Assembly: GCA_937916465.1 (NCBI GenBank) | Contig: CALFTK010000052.1 | Location: forward strand, 1 to 61,026 | Reading direction: 5' to 3' | From: an uncultured Bacteroidales bacterium | GTDB lineage: Bacteria > Bacteroidota > Bacteroidia > Bacteroidales > Bacteroidaceae | DNA length: 61,026 nucleotides | Shown: in pieces, positions 26,991 to 36,866 of the stretch | How positions within the stretch are numbered: position 1 is the stretch's first letter | Layout: every line of letters begins with the position of its first letter | Notes under the pieces: generated by a model | Told to the model about the DNA's origin: nothing | The model's database searches: none | The model's input: the letters and a program-made list of their open reading frames with translations, nothing else | Made by a program: the position numbers and the translations under genes

Positions 26991-27026
26991 AAAAAAAGAA
27001 TTAGTCCTCAATTTGAAGACTAATTC
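26991..27026 (-). terminator. Intrinsic terminator of korAB
   Basis: Minus-strand stem GAATTAGTC / GACTAATTC (27018-27026 with 26998-27006) followed by CTTTTTTTATA, 25 nt after the korB stop. Confidence 0.8.
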
Positions 27027-27051
27027 TAAGTTATATATGTTTTAAGTATAG

Positions 27052-28065
27052 TTACTTAACCTCCCAAATGTCGTTGGTTTCAAGCAGTTCGGCAAATGTG
27101 TGGTACTTCTTCTGCTGTTTTACCTCTTCTATCTGCTGATGAACAGCATCGTTGTAGGTAGGAGCATCAACATCGCGTATTACACCAAGTGCTACAGGGA
27201 AATCCGGGCCTTCCATCATAGCGAGTTTCAGTTGCAGTGTGCAATCTTCACAATGTGCATCGTGTACCAGAATATCTTTTTCGGTTATTCCGTTTTCGCC
27301 CAGTTTTACAACTTTCAGTCCAAAACCTTCCTGCATCAAACCAAATTCATTGTTTTCACCAAACAACATTGGTTCTCCATGCTTTAGGTAGATGGCGTTT
27401 TTGGCACGTCCCTCTTTTGTATAAACATCAGCGTGTGTACCGTCATTAAAGATTACGCAGTTCTGAAGCACCTCTGTAACAGACGCACCTTTATGTTTTG
27501 CAGCTGCCTTTAGAACATCTACACAACCGGGAGCATCTACAGCTACGCAGCGTGCAAAGAAGTGTCCGCGTGCGCCAAAGCAGAGTTCTGCGGGGCGGAA
27601 TGGATCTTCTACTGTGCCGTATGGTGATGATTTACTTACAAAACCACGTACCGATGTAGGTGAATACTGACCTTTGGTAAGACCATATACGCGGTTATTC
27701 AGAAGAATCATATTCAGGTCTATGTTACGACGCATTGCATGTATAAAGTGGTTACCACCTATAGCCAATCCATCGCCATCACCTGAAATCTGCCAAATGG
27801 TTAAATCGGGATTTGCCACTTTTGCACCTGTTGCAATAGCTGCGGCACGGCCATGTATGGTGTGAAAACCGTAGGTGTTCATATAGTATGGCAATCTTGA
27901 AGAGCAACCTATACCTGATATTACAGCGGTGTTATGTGGGGCTACGCCTATTTCTGCCATTGCTTTGTGCAGTGCTGCAAGTAGAGCATGGTCACCACAG
28001 CCCGGACACCAACGTGGTTGTCCTGCTTTGAAATCCTGTGCAGTATATTTACATTCGTTTGCCAT
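27052..28065 (-). CDS. korB: 2-oxoglutarate:ferredoxin oxidoreductase, beta subunit
   Basis: 337 aa. Binds thiamine diphosphate: WCPGCGDHALL at the N-terminus, GDGDGLAIGGNHFIH and ILLNNRVYGLTKGQ in the cofactor domain. With KorA it interconverts 2-oxoglutarate + CoA and succinyl-CoA + CO2 using ferredoxin, part of the anaerobic branched TCA route. Three nt separate it from korA. Related 2-oxoacid oxidoreductases cannot be fully excluded by eye. Confidence 0.9.
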   Translation of the reverse strand: MANECKYTAQDFKAGQPRWCPGCGDHALLAALHKAMAEIGVAPHNTAVISGIGCSSRLPYYMNTYGFHTIHGRAAAIATGAKVANPDLTIWQISGDGDGLAIGGNHFIHAMRRNIDLNMILLNNRVYGLTKGQYSPTSVRGFVSKSSPYGTVEDPFRPAELCFGARGHFFARCVAVDAPGCVDVLKAAAKHKGASVTEVLQNCVIFNDGTHADVYTKEGRAKNAIYLKHGEPMLFGENNEFGLMQEGFGLKVVKLGENGITEKDILVHDAHCEDCTLQLKLAMMEGPDFPVALGVIRDVDAPTYNDAVHQQIEEVKQQKKYHTFAELLETNDIWEVK

Positions 28066-28068
28066 ATC

Positions 28069-29901
28069 TTATTTCTTTATAAGTTCTGTAAAATAGTTTA
28101 CTAAAGTAGAGGTTGCAAAAGGCTGTCCTTTAACTTCGTTGAACTGTTCCAACTTAATACCCTCTATCTTCATTCTCAAATATGCAGCTAACTGTCCAAG
28201 GTTCTGTTCTGCCACAACTACCTTCTTGTACTTTTTAAGTACTTCTGCAGTATTTTTTGGCAGCGGATTCAGGTACTTGAAGTGTGCTAATGCTGCTTTG
28301 TTGCCGTTTGCGTTCATTTCGTTAACCGCTGACAGCAGATGACCGTATGTGCCACCAAAACCAACGACCAACAGGTCTGCATCAGGGTTGCCCTCTACAA
28401 CTAAATCGGGCACTTTAATATTATCTACCTTTGCCTGACGTGTCAATGTCATCTGATGGTGATTTTCAGGGTCGTTTGATATAGCACCTGTTGCTGCGCT
28501 CTTTTCCAAACCGCCTATGCGATGCATAAAGCCCTCTGTTCCTGGAATTGCCCAATAGCGTGCGCCTGTTTCAGGATTACGCATGTATGGTGTCCAGTTA
28601 CCTGCCATATCGGGAGTTACAAATGGTGCTTTTATTTCAGGATATTCGTCCAGATTTGGCAGTTTCCATGCTGCTGAACCGTTTGCTATAAATGCGTCGG
28701 TAAGAAGTACAACCGGTGTCATATATTCCAATGCTATTTTTGCTGCCTGATAAGCTGCATCAAAACAGTCTGTAGGAGTGGTTGCAGCAATAACAGGCAT
28801 TGGACTTTCGCCGTTTCTTCCAAACAGTACTTGAAGCAGGTCTGTCTGTTCGCTCTTGGTTGGGAGACCTGTTGACGGACCGCCACGTTGAACATCTATA
28901 ACAACCAATGGAAGTTCTGCTATAACAGCCAGATTCATGGCTTCGCTCTTTAGGCAGATACCGGGTCCCGATGTGGTGGTTACTGCCAATGCACCTGCGT
29001 ATGAAGCTCCCAATGCAGAAGCGCAACCTGCTATTTCATCTTCACACTGAACGGTGATAACACCCAGTGATTTCTGTTTGGAAAGTTCGTGCAGAATATC
29101 TGTAGCAGGTGTAATAGGATATGAACCTAAATATAGCTGCAATCCTGATTTTTCTGCCGCTGCAATAAGACCGTATGCGGTAGCTTTGTTACCGTTAATG
29201 TCCATATAACGGCCTTTCTCTTTTGCGTCAGATTCTATGCGATAAACTGTAGCTCCGTTAGCAGCTACATTATGGCCGTAGTTGTAACCGTCATTAAGTA
29301 TTTTAATGTTTGCCTCTGCAATAGCAGGTTTCTTGGCAAATTTAGATCTCAACATATCTTCTGCCAGTGAGAGCTTACGGTCAAACAACCAGCATACCAA
29401 TCCTACAGCAAAAATATTTCTACATTTCAGGATAGATTTGTTGTCCATACCGCTATCTTTCAGACTCTCTTTACACATAGTAGAGATAGGAGCCTGGATA
29501 ACTGTATTTTTAATACCCATCTCTTCGAATGGGTTATCTGTCTTAAATTCAGCTTTTTCAAGGTCTTTTGCACCAAATGCATCGGTATCTACAATGATTA
29601 CTGCGTCCGATGCACAGAACTTGTACTGTGTTTTTAGAGCTGCCGGATTCATAGCTACCAGCACGTTGCACTTGTCGCCCGGTGTAAATACCTTGTCGGC
29701 GCCTATATGTACCTGAAAACCTGAAACACCAGTCAGCGAGCCTTGCGGAGCGCGGATGTCAGCCGGATAATCCGGAAATGTACAGATACTGTTGCCTACA
29801 GTAGCCGATACTGTAGAGAAGATATTTCCTGCAAGTTGCATTCCATCTCCTGAGTCACCTGAAAAGCGTACTACTACCTGATCTAATTCTTTTACAGTCA
29901 T
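28069..29901 (-). CDS. korA: 2-oxoglutarate:ferredoxin oxidoreductase, fused gamma/alpha subunit
   Basis: 610 aa. Residues 1-190 are the gamma domain (VVVRFSGDSGDGMQLAGNIFS), here fused in front of the alpha domain (GLQLYLGSYPITPATDILHEL, TTSGPGICLKSEAMNLAV, DVQRGGPSTGLPTKSEQTD). The fused form is the normal one in Bacteroidetes. No ferredoxin-domain subunit gene lies next to the pair. Confidence 0.92.
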   Translation of the reverse strand: MTVKELDQVVVRFSGDSGDGMQLAGNIFSTVSATVGNSICTFPDYPADIRAPQGSLTGVSGFQVHIGADKVFTPGDKCNVLVAMNPAALKTQYKFCASDAVIIVDTDAFGAKDLEKAEFKTDNPFEEMGIKNTVIQAPISTMCKESLKDSGMDNKSILKCRNIFAVGLVCWLFDRKLSLAEDMLRSKFAKKPAIAEANIKILNDGYNYGHNVAANGATVYRIESDAKEKGRYMDINGNKATAYGLIAAAEKSGLQLYLGSYPITPATDILHELSKQKSLGVITVQCEDEIAGCASALGASYAGALAVTTTSGPGICLKSEAMNLAVIAELPLVVIDVQRGGPSTGLPTKSEQTDLLQVLFGRNGESPMPVIAATTPTDCFDAAYQAAKIALEYMTPVVLLTDAFIANGSAAWKLPNLDEYPEIKAPFVTPDMAGNWTPYMRNPETGARYWAIPGTEGFMHRIGGLEKSAATGAISNDPENHHQMTLTRQAKVDNIKVPDLVVEGNPDADLLVVGFGGTYGHLLSAVNEMNANGNKAALAHFKYLNPLPKNTAEVLKKYKKVVVAEQNLGQLAAYLRMKIEGIKLEQFNEVKGQPFATSTLVNYFTELIKK

Positions 29902-29941
29902 AATATCTATATAGTTGAATATTTTTTCATTTTTGACGTTG

Positions 29942-29949
29942 CAAAATTA
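29942..29949 (-). promoter_or_regulatory. Candidate -7 box of korAB
   Basis: Minus strand TAATTTTG, exact match to TAnnTTTG, about 40 nt before the korA ATG. No good -33 box. Confidence 0.35.
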
Positions 29950-30070
29950 CTAAAATAATTCATTTCTTGTATCATATTTTGCATATTTTATACGAAAAAC
30001 TCTGAAAATATTGTATATATGAATAAATATGCAAATAATTATACATTATTTCAAAGAAGATGAAAGCAGT

Positions 30071-30114
30071 ATAATAAAATAAGGTGGTACACCTTTATAA
30101 GTGCACCACCTTAT
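30071..30114 (-). terminator. Intrinsic terminator of the 551-aa protein gene
   Basis: Stem ATAAGGTGGT / ACCACCTTAT (30079-30088 with 30105-30114), with TTTATTATA following on the minus strand, 18 nt after the stop at 30133. Confidence 0.65.
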
Positions 30115-30132
30115 GCATATATGTTTTTACTC

Positions 30133-31791
30133 TTATTCAAGGCGAATTATATAGGATTGTGGCCTATAGTTTATCGATCTGTGTAATTCCATCTCAATTT
30201 TTTCGTGGCATAGGGTTCCTTTCAGTACCGGTCTGATAATATCTTCTTCAGGAATATCCGAACTATTATGCAATGGCCATTCTGTATCGGAAATGTGTGG
30301 GAATACAATCTGGAAGTATGTAGTTACGTGGTCTCCGCCTCTGTTGAAATCGACATCGGTTTCTACACCTTCGTATCTTATGGCTTTTAATTCTTTGCCG
30401 TTAGGGAAGGTCAGGGTGAAATCACTGCCTACGTGTCCTTTGAATGAATGTGGTTCCATTATGGACATCTGCATATAGAGAGTGGTTTCTGTAGATGAGA
30501 ATTCAGCTCTTTCAATGCTTAATACATCTAACATATCGTGTTCGCCTTTAAATTTGAATATGTAGTGACCGGTTACTAATGAAGATACAGGCTGTTCTAT
30601 GTTCTTGTATTCACTGGAAACTTCCAATCCTTTAATAACCAAACTGTTGTCACTGCTATCGTAGATATCTACCGATGCAACGTCGGCAGGGATAGGTTCA
30701 AAGGTTAATATTTCGTTAAATGATCCTGCAATAGGAGCCCAATAATATACATCTTCAAAACCATCTATACCTTTGTAGCCTGTCTGTTTATAGGTTTTAC
30801 CACCTGCCCTCAATTCAAGACCGTTTTTTCCGGTAATCCATAAGTCATTGCCCTGCGTAGCTTTTACACCAAGTACAAATTCCTTGTCGTTTGAAATTAC
30901 TTGAGTAGGATTAAAGAATAACGAGTTTGTGTTGTATTGTGTAAGGGGATGGTCTATTCTTTCTCTATCATTATCAGTTGAATAATTGGAAGCAGAAAGT
31001 TCTTCTTTGCGTAGTTTTATAATTTCTGTTGCACTATGTTTAGGATATGTTTTGTTCCAGTCGCTGTTTTGTGGTATGAGTGTTATGTAGTTTGGATAGT
31101 TGGTAAATCTGGTCATATCGTGGTCTGTTGTAATAAGAGATACCTGACCTATGCCCGATTTCCAAGCTGTTTCTGCCATCTGTTGCACATCAGAATATGG
31201 CATGTCTTTCGGGAATATAGCTATGCCGTGACCATCGAACATTGAAATCCATTCTTTCATCATTTTTAAATCACCAATTATAGAGATGTTTTTATGTGAT
31301 TTAGGAGATGATATTCCAATCATAATGTTGTTTCCACTCCTAATGCTATTCTGATCATTGCAATTCAATTCAAATTTATAATATCCGTCTCCTTCGTCGT
31401 AGATGTAGGCTCGTCTGTATTCAGGCATAGTCATACTCTGAAACATATCATCGTTGTTCGCAACTGCCACTTTTATACCGGCTTTTTTGAGCTGTTTTGC
31501 CAATGGCATTACGCTACTTAGTTTTGTACTTTCGTCTTCTATTCTAATTGACATTCTGGTGGTGTTGTAACCTTTGTACTTTTTAAGATACTTGGCAACC
31601 TTTTTTAATGGCATAGTAGCTTCTACACCGTCGAATGTAAGCACTTTGGCGCTGCCATCTTCATATATCCACATCTTACTGTCTTCAAATTCTGGATAAC
31701 CATCTTGTTGCGCAAAAGCAGATAAAGATGTAAAAAATGCAAGAGTTAATACCAATGCATTAAACTTGTTTTTTATAAAGAACTGTCTCAT
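30133..31791 (-). CDS. Large secreted protein of unknown function
   Basis: 551 aa from ATG 31791 (MRQFFIKNKFNALVLTLAFF, signal peptide ending FAQQDG); an upstream in-frame start would add 17 non-signal residues. An early segment (about 45-90: MPLAKQLKKAGIKVAVAN) resembles the periplasmic domain of ExbD-type proteins, but only weakly. The rest is beta-rich, with SVDIYDSSDNSLVIKGLEV and FKGHVGSDFTLTFPNGKEL. No family recognised. Single gene with a terminator. Presumably periplasmic or surface-located. Confidence 0.8.
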   Translation of the reverse strand: MRQFFIKNKFNALVLTLAFFTSLSAFAQQDGYPEFEDSKMWIYEDGSAKVLTFDGVEATMPLKKVAKYLKKYKGYNTTRMSIRIEDESTKLSSVMPLAKQLKKAGIKVAVANNDDMFQSMTMPEYRRAYIYDEGDGYYKFELNCNDQNSIRSGNNIMIGISSPKSHKNISIIGDLKMMKEWISMFDGHGIAIFPKDMPYSDVQQMAETAWKSGIGQVSLITTDHDMTRFTNYPNYITLIPQNSDWNKTYPKHSATEIIKLRKEELSASNYSTDNDRERIDHPLTQYNTNSLFFNPTQVISNDKEFVLGVKATQGNDLWITGKNGLELRAGGKTYKQTGYKGIDGFEDVYYWAPIAGSFNEILTFEPIPADVASVDIYDSSDNSLVIKGLEVSSEYKNIEQPVSSLVTGHYIFKFKGEHDMLDVLSIERAEFSSTETTLYMQMSIMEPHSFKGHVGSDFTLTFPNGKELKAIRYEGVETDVDFNRGGDHVTTYFQIVFPHISDTEWPLHNSSDIPEEDIIRPVLKGTLCHEKIEMELHRSINYRPQSYIIRLE

Positions 31792-31886
31792 AATAAATGT
31801 AATTAAGTTTGTTGATTTGCAATTATAAGAATAAATTTTCAAAACGTGTGCAAATAAATTTGAGATTTATCACAAAAAATAAGTGT

Positions 31887-31921
31887 TACAAAAAAACGCT
31901 CCCAGAATTTGGGAGCGTTTT
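31887..31921 (-). terminator. Intrinsic terminator of secDF
   Basis: Perfect 12-bp stem AAAACGCTCCCA / TGGGAGCGTTTT (31893-31904 with 31910-31921), 5-nt loop, then TTTTTTG on the minus strand, 21 nt past the stop. Confidence 0.9.
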
Positions 31922-31941
31922 CTATATAATCAATGTGTTGA

Positions 31942-34893
31942 TTATTTCTTTCTGATAATGCTGTATGCTGTAGGAGCAGCAATAAAGATTGATGAACAAG
32001 TACCGAATACAACACCAAGTATCATTGCAAATGCAAAGCTACGAATGCTGTCACCACCCAAGAAGAAGATAGCCAAAAGAACTATCAAAGTACTTAGTGA
32101 TGTGTTGATGGTACGTGCTAAAGTTGTATTGATAGCATCGTTGAACAACTGTTTCTTATCACGTTTTGGATATAGGTGAGTATATTCACGAATACGGTCA
32201 AATACAACCACCTTATCGTTGATAGAATAACCAATAGCTGTCAGAATAGCACCTATAAATGTCTGGTCAATCTCAAGTGAGAATGGCATCCATCCCCAAC
32301 ATATTGAATAGAGACCCATTATAAATAAGGTGTCCAGTCCTAATGCTACGATAGCACCTACTGAGTAAGCAACATTTCTAAATCTTAACAAAATGTATAG
32401 GAAGATTGCAACAAGCGCTAAAATTACAGAGATGATAGCACCCTTTGTAATATCTTCGGCAATACTTGGACCTACCTTTTGTGAACTGATGATAGAACCA
32501 CCTGCACGGTTGTCTCTGTCTATGAATGTAGCCAAATCAAGATCTGCACTTAATTTTCCTGCTGCTTTCAAAGAAGTGAACAAGAATTCTTCAATTTCAG
32601 CATCAATGTTTTCGGAATCTTCCTCAATACGATAGTTGGTACTTACGCGGATGGTTTTGTGATCTGTACCAAGAGCAATAGCGCTTACATTATCTTCTGT
32701 AATAACTCCTTCCAAAATATTGCGAACTTCTTCCGGTTCAACAGGCTGTTCAAACTGAATAACAAAGTTTCTACCACCGGTAAAGTCAATACTCTTGCTA
32801 AGACCGCGTGTCAGCATAAATGCCAGACAAACAACTGCAAAAATACCGAATACTATAGACGATTTCTTTGAAATCTCCATAAACTTGATTTTTGTGTTCT
32901 GCATCAAATTCTTTGAGATACCTGTTGTGAATGTAAGGTTCTGCAACTTACCCTTTCCAAGATAGTGTTCGTAAACAATTCTTGTCAGGAATACAGCTGT
33001 AAAGAATGAACAGATAATACCGATGATAAGTGTGGTAGCGAAACCACGGATAGGACCTGTACCAAAATAGAACAGGATAATACCGGTGATGATAGATGTG
33101 AAGTTTGAGTCGAAGATAGCTGAGAAAGCATTCTTGTAACCATCTGCAATAGCAGAAGCAACACTCTTGCCGGCTTTCAACTCTTCTTTTGTACGTTCGT
33201 AGATAAGCACGTTAGCATCCACTGCCATACCTAATGTAAGTACAATACCTGCAATACCTGACATGGTAAGAGCTGCCTGGAATGATGTGAGGATACCCAA
33301 TGTGAAGAACAGGTTACATAGCAAAGCACCGTTAGCAATCATACCCGGAACCAGTCCGTACATAGCGCACATGTAAATCATCAATACGATGAATGCTACT
33401 ATAAATGACATGAAACCCTGTCTGATTGATTCCTGACCAAGTGAAGGACCTACTATGTCTTCCTGTACGATTTTTGCAGGAGCAGGCATTTTACCTGATT
33501 CAAGTACGTTAGCCAAGTCTTGTGTATCTTCTACAGTGAATGAACCTGTAATCTGTGAATTACCACCTGTGATTTCGTTTTCTACATTTGGAGCACTATA
33601 TACGTATCCGTCCAAAACAATGGCGATGTCGCGGTTTACATTCTGTTTTGTCAGTTTAGCCCATTCGCGTGCACCCTCAGTATTCATTGTCATGCTAACA
33701 GAAGGTCTTCCGTGCATATCAAAATCTGCCGATGAATTTGAAACAGCTTCACCGGTCATTGCTGCCTGACCATTTTTGTTTGTAACCTTAAGAGCATATA
33801 GTTCGTAGTACTGTTCTTTGCTGTCAATAGCTTTGACACCCCAAGCAAGTTTCAAATCTCTTGGGAGAAGAGTCTTAACATCTTCTGATGTCAACATTTT
33901 GTTAACAGCTGCAGTGTCATTGTAGTGGCTTATACCCAATACGCAACGATTTTCACCTGTAGGATTAAGTCTTGATAGCAATGGATTGGTTTTCTTTAGT
34001 TCTTCTAACTGAGTAGCAGTAAGATTGCTGTTTTCTCCGTTGCCCAAAAGAGCTGCTAAATCGCTTTCGGTTTCTTCTGTTTCTTCTGTTGTATTTTCTT
34101 CTGTAGCAGGAACTTCCTTAGCAGTATCTTCTGTTGAAGCTATCTCTGCAAGACGACGATCTATAGCATAAAGTGCGTCTGCCAATTCTGAATAATCGTA
34201 TGTTTCCCAGAATTCAAGGTTTGCAGAACCCTGAAGAAGCTTTCTTACACGCTCCGGTTCTTTAATACCCGGAAGTTCAACCATGATACGACCCTGCTTG
34301 CCTTCCAATTCCTGAATGTTTGGCTGAGCAACACCGAAACGGTCAATACGAGTGCGGAGTACGTTGAATGAGTTGTCAATGGCATTTTCAACCTCTTCTT
34401 TTACAACTTCAATTACAGTTTCGTTAGAACTCTGTACGTTGATACGGTCTTTTAACTGTGAAGTTGCAAAGAATGCATTTAATTTACCATTAGGAACAAT
34501 CTGATTATACTGTGAGGCAAAAATATCAACGAAATTTTCCTGGCTGCTTACTGAAATTTTTTTGGCAGCAGCAAGTGCAGCGTTGAAGTTTGCATCTGTA
34601 GTGTTGTTTGCAAGGGCCTTAACAACATCTGGAACAGAAACTTCCAAAATAACGTTCATACCGCCTTTCAGGTCAAGACCCAGGCCAATCTGCATCTCAC
34701 GGCACTCTTTGTATGAATAAATACCTAACCAGACCTTTTCATTCATTACGGAGTCCAGGTAGGCCTGTTCACCCATTGGACTTTCGGCGGCTCTCTTCTC
34801 TATGCCGCGGGTTCTGAAGGTAAAGGAGAGGTAGAAGAGACAGATAACTGTCAATGCTACTGCAAGCACCTTTACGAATCCTTTGTTTTGCAT
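31942..34893 (-). CDS. secDF: Fused protein translocase subunit SecDF
   Basis: 983 aa; drives late steps of Sec export with the proton gradient. The SecD half has LGLDLKGGMNVILEV (71-85), FRVLRTRIDRFGVAQPNIQELEG-type P1 motifs and the AVDANVLIYERTKEEL membrane box. The SecF half starts near 640 and has IDFTGGRNFVIQF and DKVVVFDRIREY. Twelve or so membrane segments are apparent. An acidic, Thr/Glu-rich insert (about 253-282, ending TEETEETESDLAAL) interrupts the periplasmic P1 domain. A -7 box (TATATTTG) lies at 34980-34987. Confidence 0.97.
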   Translation of the reverse strand: MQNKGFVKVLAVALTVICLFYLSFTFRTRGIEKRAAESPMGEQAYLDSVMNEKVWLGIYSYKECREMQIGLGLDLKGGMNVILEVSVPDVVKALANNTTDANFNAALAAAKKISVSSQENFVDIFASQYNQIVPNGKLNAFFATSQLKDRINVQSSNETVIEVVKEEVENAIDNSFNVLRTRIDRFGVAQPNIQELEGKQGRIMVELPGIKEPERVRKLLQGSANLEFWETYDYSELADALYAIDRRLAEIASTEDTAKEVPATEENTTEETEETESDLAALLGNGENSNLTATQLEELKKTNPLLSRLNPTGENRCVLGISHYNDTAAVNKMLTSEDVKTLLPRDLKLAWGVKAIDSKEQYYELYALKVTNKNGQAAMTGEAVSNSSADFDMHGRPSVSMTMNTEGAREWAKLTKQNVNRDIAIVLDGYVYSAPNVENEITGGNSQITGSFTVEDTQDLANVLESGKMPAPAKIVQEDIVGPSLGQESIRQGFMSFIVAFIVLMIYMCAMYGLVPGMIANGALLCNLFFTLGILTSFQAALTMSGIAGIVLTLGMAVDANVLIYERTKEELKAGKSVASAIADGYKNAFSAIFDSNFTSIITGIILFYFGTGPIRGFATTLIIGIICSFFTAVFLTRIVYEHYLGKGKLQNLTFTTGISKNLMQNTKIKFMEISKKSSIVFGIFAVVCLAFMLTRGLSKSIDFTGGRNFVIQFEQPVEPEEVRNILEGVITEDNVSAIALGTDHKTIRVSTNYRIEEDSENIDAEIEEFLFTSLKAAGKLSADLDLATFIDRDNRAGGSIISSQKVGPSIAEDITKGAIISVILALVAIFLYILLRFRNVAYSVGAIVALGLDTLFIMGLYSICWGWMPFSLEIDQTFIGAILTAIGYSINDKVVVFDRIREYTHLYPKRDKKQLFNDAINTTLARTINTSLSTLIVLLAIFFLGGDSIRSFAFAMILGVVFGTCSSIFIAAPTAYSIIRKK

Positions 34894-34979
34894 ACTTATT
34901 TTGTTTTTAATTATTATTTGTCTATCACAAAAACAAGCTCAAAAACCAACGATTTTCAAGCCCGTTAATTACAAGGGTG

Positions 34980-34987
34980 CAAATATA
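34980..34987 (-). promoter_or_regulatory. Candidate -7 box of secDF
   Basis: Minus strand TATATTTG matches TAnnTTTG, about 90 nt before the ATG. No -33 box at the expected spacing. Confidence 0.35.
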
Positions 34988-35061
34988 TAGAAATATTTCC
35001 TTTTTACACCTTATAAGGTAGAGATTTGTTGAAAAAAAAGGAGAAATGTAAAAAAATGGTT

Positions 35062-36144
35062 CTAATTAAGTGTTAAGATTGCGCATATTGGGTAATGGTC
35101 GGAATCTTTAATGTTCTTGTCTATCCAGCACTTATTCGCTTTGATGTTATGGCTTGCAAAAATGTGGTCTATTCTATAGTACAGATGATGTTTGTGGTAT
35201 GAAATTCCCGGACCGATACCACTATTTGAATGAACATCAATAAGTTCTTTCTCCAATAGTTTGTGTGTATATGATAATGGGGTGTCATTTAAATCGCCAC
35301 ATACTATGGTGTATTGAGCATTTTCTGCTTTTATTTTGTCAGAAATTATTTCAGCTTGTGTGGCTCTTGCCTTACATGATGTGATGAGCTTTTTTACCAC
35401 TGTTTTAGGACCTGAAATTTTCTCTTTTTCAGTGGGGTCGTTAAAGAATTCCCAATACTTGTCAATATTCTCTTCACTTAACCTGTTTGATTCCAAATGG
35501 CAGTTGTAAAGTGCTATTGTATCGCTATTTACTACAATTCTACAATATAGGTAACTATTGCCCGTATCTCCTTCAAATCCTATACCTTCAGAATATACTA
35601 TAGGGTATTTGGACAGACACGCAATATTGCCTATGGAAGAATAGACGTAATATGGGTATTCGGGTAAGAAATTTTTATCTTTATTCTTTTGGGCTATTAA
35701 GGTAATCAATGCCTCTTGCAAACAGATAATGTCAGCTTCTTGCGATGTTATATATGACAATAATGGGTTGGTTTTTCCCCAATCGTTGTTAACCTTTGTA
35801 CCAAATCCTTCAGTGTTGTAGGATATGATTTTTAAATCAGACTCTTTTGGGGAATAGTTTCCGGCCTTGAAATTTAATGGAAAATAATCCAAACAGGGGC
35901 CTGAACATAAAACTATTGTTACTAAGGACACTAAAGAACCTTTAATCCAAAACAGTATCCAGAAAATGATAAACAAAATGTTGATAATAAGAATAATAGG
36001 AAAAGCAAGTCCCGATAATGATGTTAATGGCATATCTCCCTTAGGAGCTGTCAAAGAACCATAACTGCACACTATAAGAATTATGGCAGCAATAATGTTG
36101 ATCAACAATATCAGTGATATTACTATTTTGCCTATCAGTTTCAT
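35062..36144 (-). CDS. Membrane-anchored endonuclease/exonuclease/phosphatase-fold protein
   Basis: 360 aa. The first ~85 residues contain two or three membrane helices (LIGKIVISLILLINIIAAII and following); the rest is the EEP (DNase I-like) fold, with ISYNTEGFG, DIICLQEA, YNCHLESNR, VCGDLNDTPLSYT and DSDHYPI as the metal and catalytic boxes, apparently outside the membrane. Substrate unknown (nucleic acid or phospho-lipid). It lies 2 nt after the second rhomboid gene, in a three-gene operon. Confidence 0.88.
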   Translation of the reverse strand: MKLIGKIVISLILLINIIAAIILIVCSYGSLTAPKGDMPLTSLSGLAFPIILIINILFIIFWILFWIKGSLVSLVTIVLCSGPCLDYFPLNFKAGNYSPKESDLKIISYNTEGFGTKVNNDWGKTNPLLSYITSQEADIICLQEALITLIAQKNKDKNFLPEYPYYVYSSIGNIACLSKYPIVYSEGIGFEGDTGNSYLYCRIVVNSDTIALYNCHLESNRLSEENIDKYWEFFNDPTEKEKISGPKTVVKKLITSCKARATQAEIISDKIKAENAQYTIVCGDLNDTPLSYTHKLLEKELIDVHSNSGIGPGISYHKHHLYYRIDHIFASHNIKANKCWIDKNIKDSDHYPICAILTLN

Positions 36145-36146
36145 TA

Positions 36147-36866
36147 TTAATCTTTCTTTTTACTAAACAGTTTGTCTAACAGTACTGCAATGGAGGTTAT
36201 AGGTTTTGTAATGTCGGTGCCATGTCTATGGCTTTTTACAAACAGAAAACCTAACAAACCTGCACCCAAATGAGCAAAATCGGTTGCAGGATTTATATTA
36301 GGTATAAGAGCAATGTCTGTTACTATAAGAGTGATAGCAAGATATTTGATAGGAATAAATCCTATAAGAGGTATTTTTTGCATGTAATTTGGAGCCCTAA
36401 ATGCAGTGGCAGATGCAATGGCAATTACTGCTGTCGATGTTCCGGGCATAGTCCAAAGAAAATCTTTGGTTTGAAGACCCGGAAACAGGTTGAATACAAG
36501 TGTGAAAAATATCATTCCTGAAAACGCACCTAATACATACACGCCACGTAATTGGCTATTTGTATAGAGCGACTGAAATCTTTGTCCAAACCAATACAGT
36601 GTGAACATATTGAACAGCAGATGCCACACTCCATAACTGGTAAACATGTAGGTTGCTATTGTCCATGGTCTTGCTAAAAAATCACCAAGATTCCAGCTCC
36701 ATTCAAAGTTGTGATTCCAAGTGGCGTTATTCGTTAACCCTAACAGAATAAAAATGACTTTTACAACTGCTATGGCAATGAATACCCCAATATTTATCAG
36801 GATTAATCGGGTAAGAGTGTCACCATAACGGAACTTTTCTTTAATATCTGAAATGAATGTCTCCAT
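36147..36866 (-). CDS. Rhomboid family intramembrane serine protease (second copy)
   Basis: 239 aa, about six membrane helices. Putative Ser144 lies in PGTSTAV, where the usual motif is GxSG, and His199 in DFAHLGAGLLG, so the Ser-His dyad is kept although the residue after Ser is Thr. The helix 2 motif HLLFNMFTLYWFG is intact. Its start overlaps the end of the first rhomboid gene by 26 nt. Confidence 0.9.
   Translation of the reverse strand: METFISDIKEKFRYGDTLTRLILINIGVFIAIAVVKVIFILLGLTNNATWNHNFEWSWNLGDFLARPWTIATYMFTSYGVWHLLFNMFTLYWFGQRFQSLYTNSQLRGVYVLGAFSGMIFFTLVFNLFPGLQTKDFLWTMPGTSTAVIAIASATAFRAPNYMQKIPLIGFIPIKYLAITLIVTDIALIPNINPATDFAHLGAGLLGFLFVKSHRHGTDITKPITSIAVLLDKLFSKKKD

Noticed and set aside
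35008..35019. 12-nt palindrome ACCTTATAAGGT as a terminator
   Set aside because: No T-run follows on either strand and its loop would be too tight.
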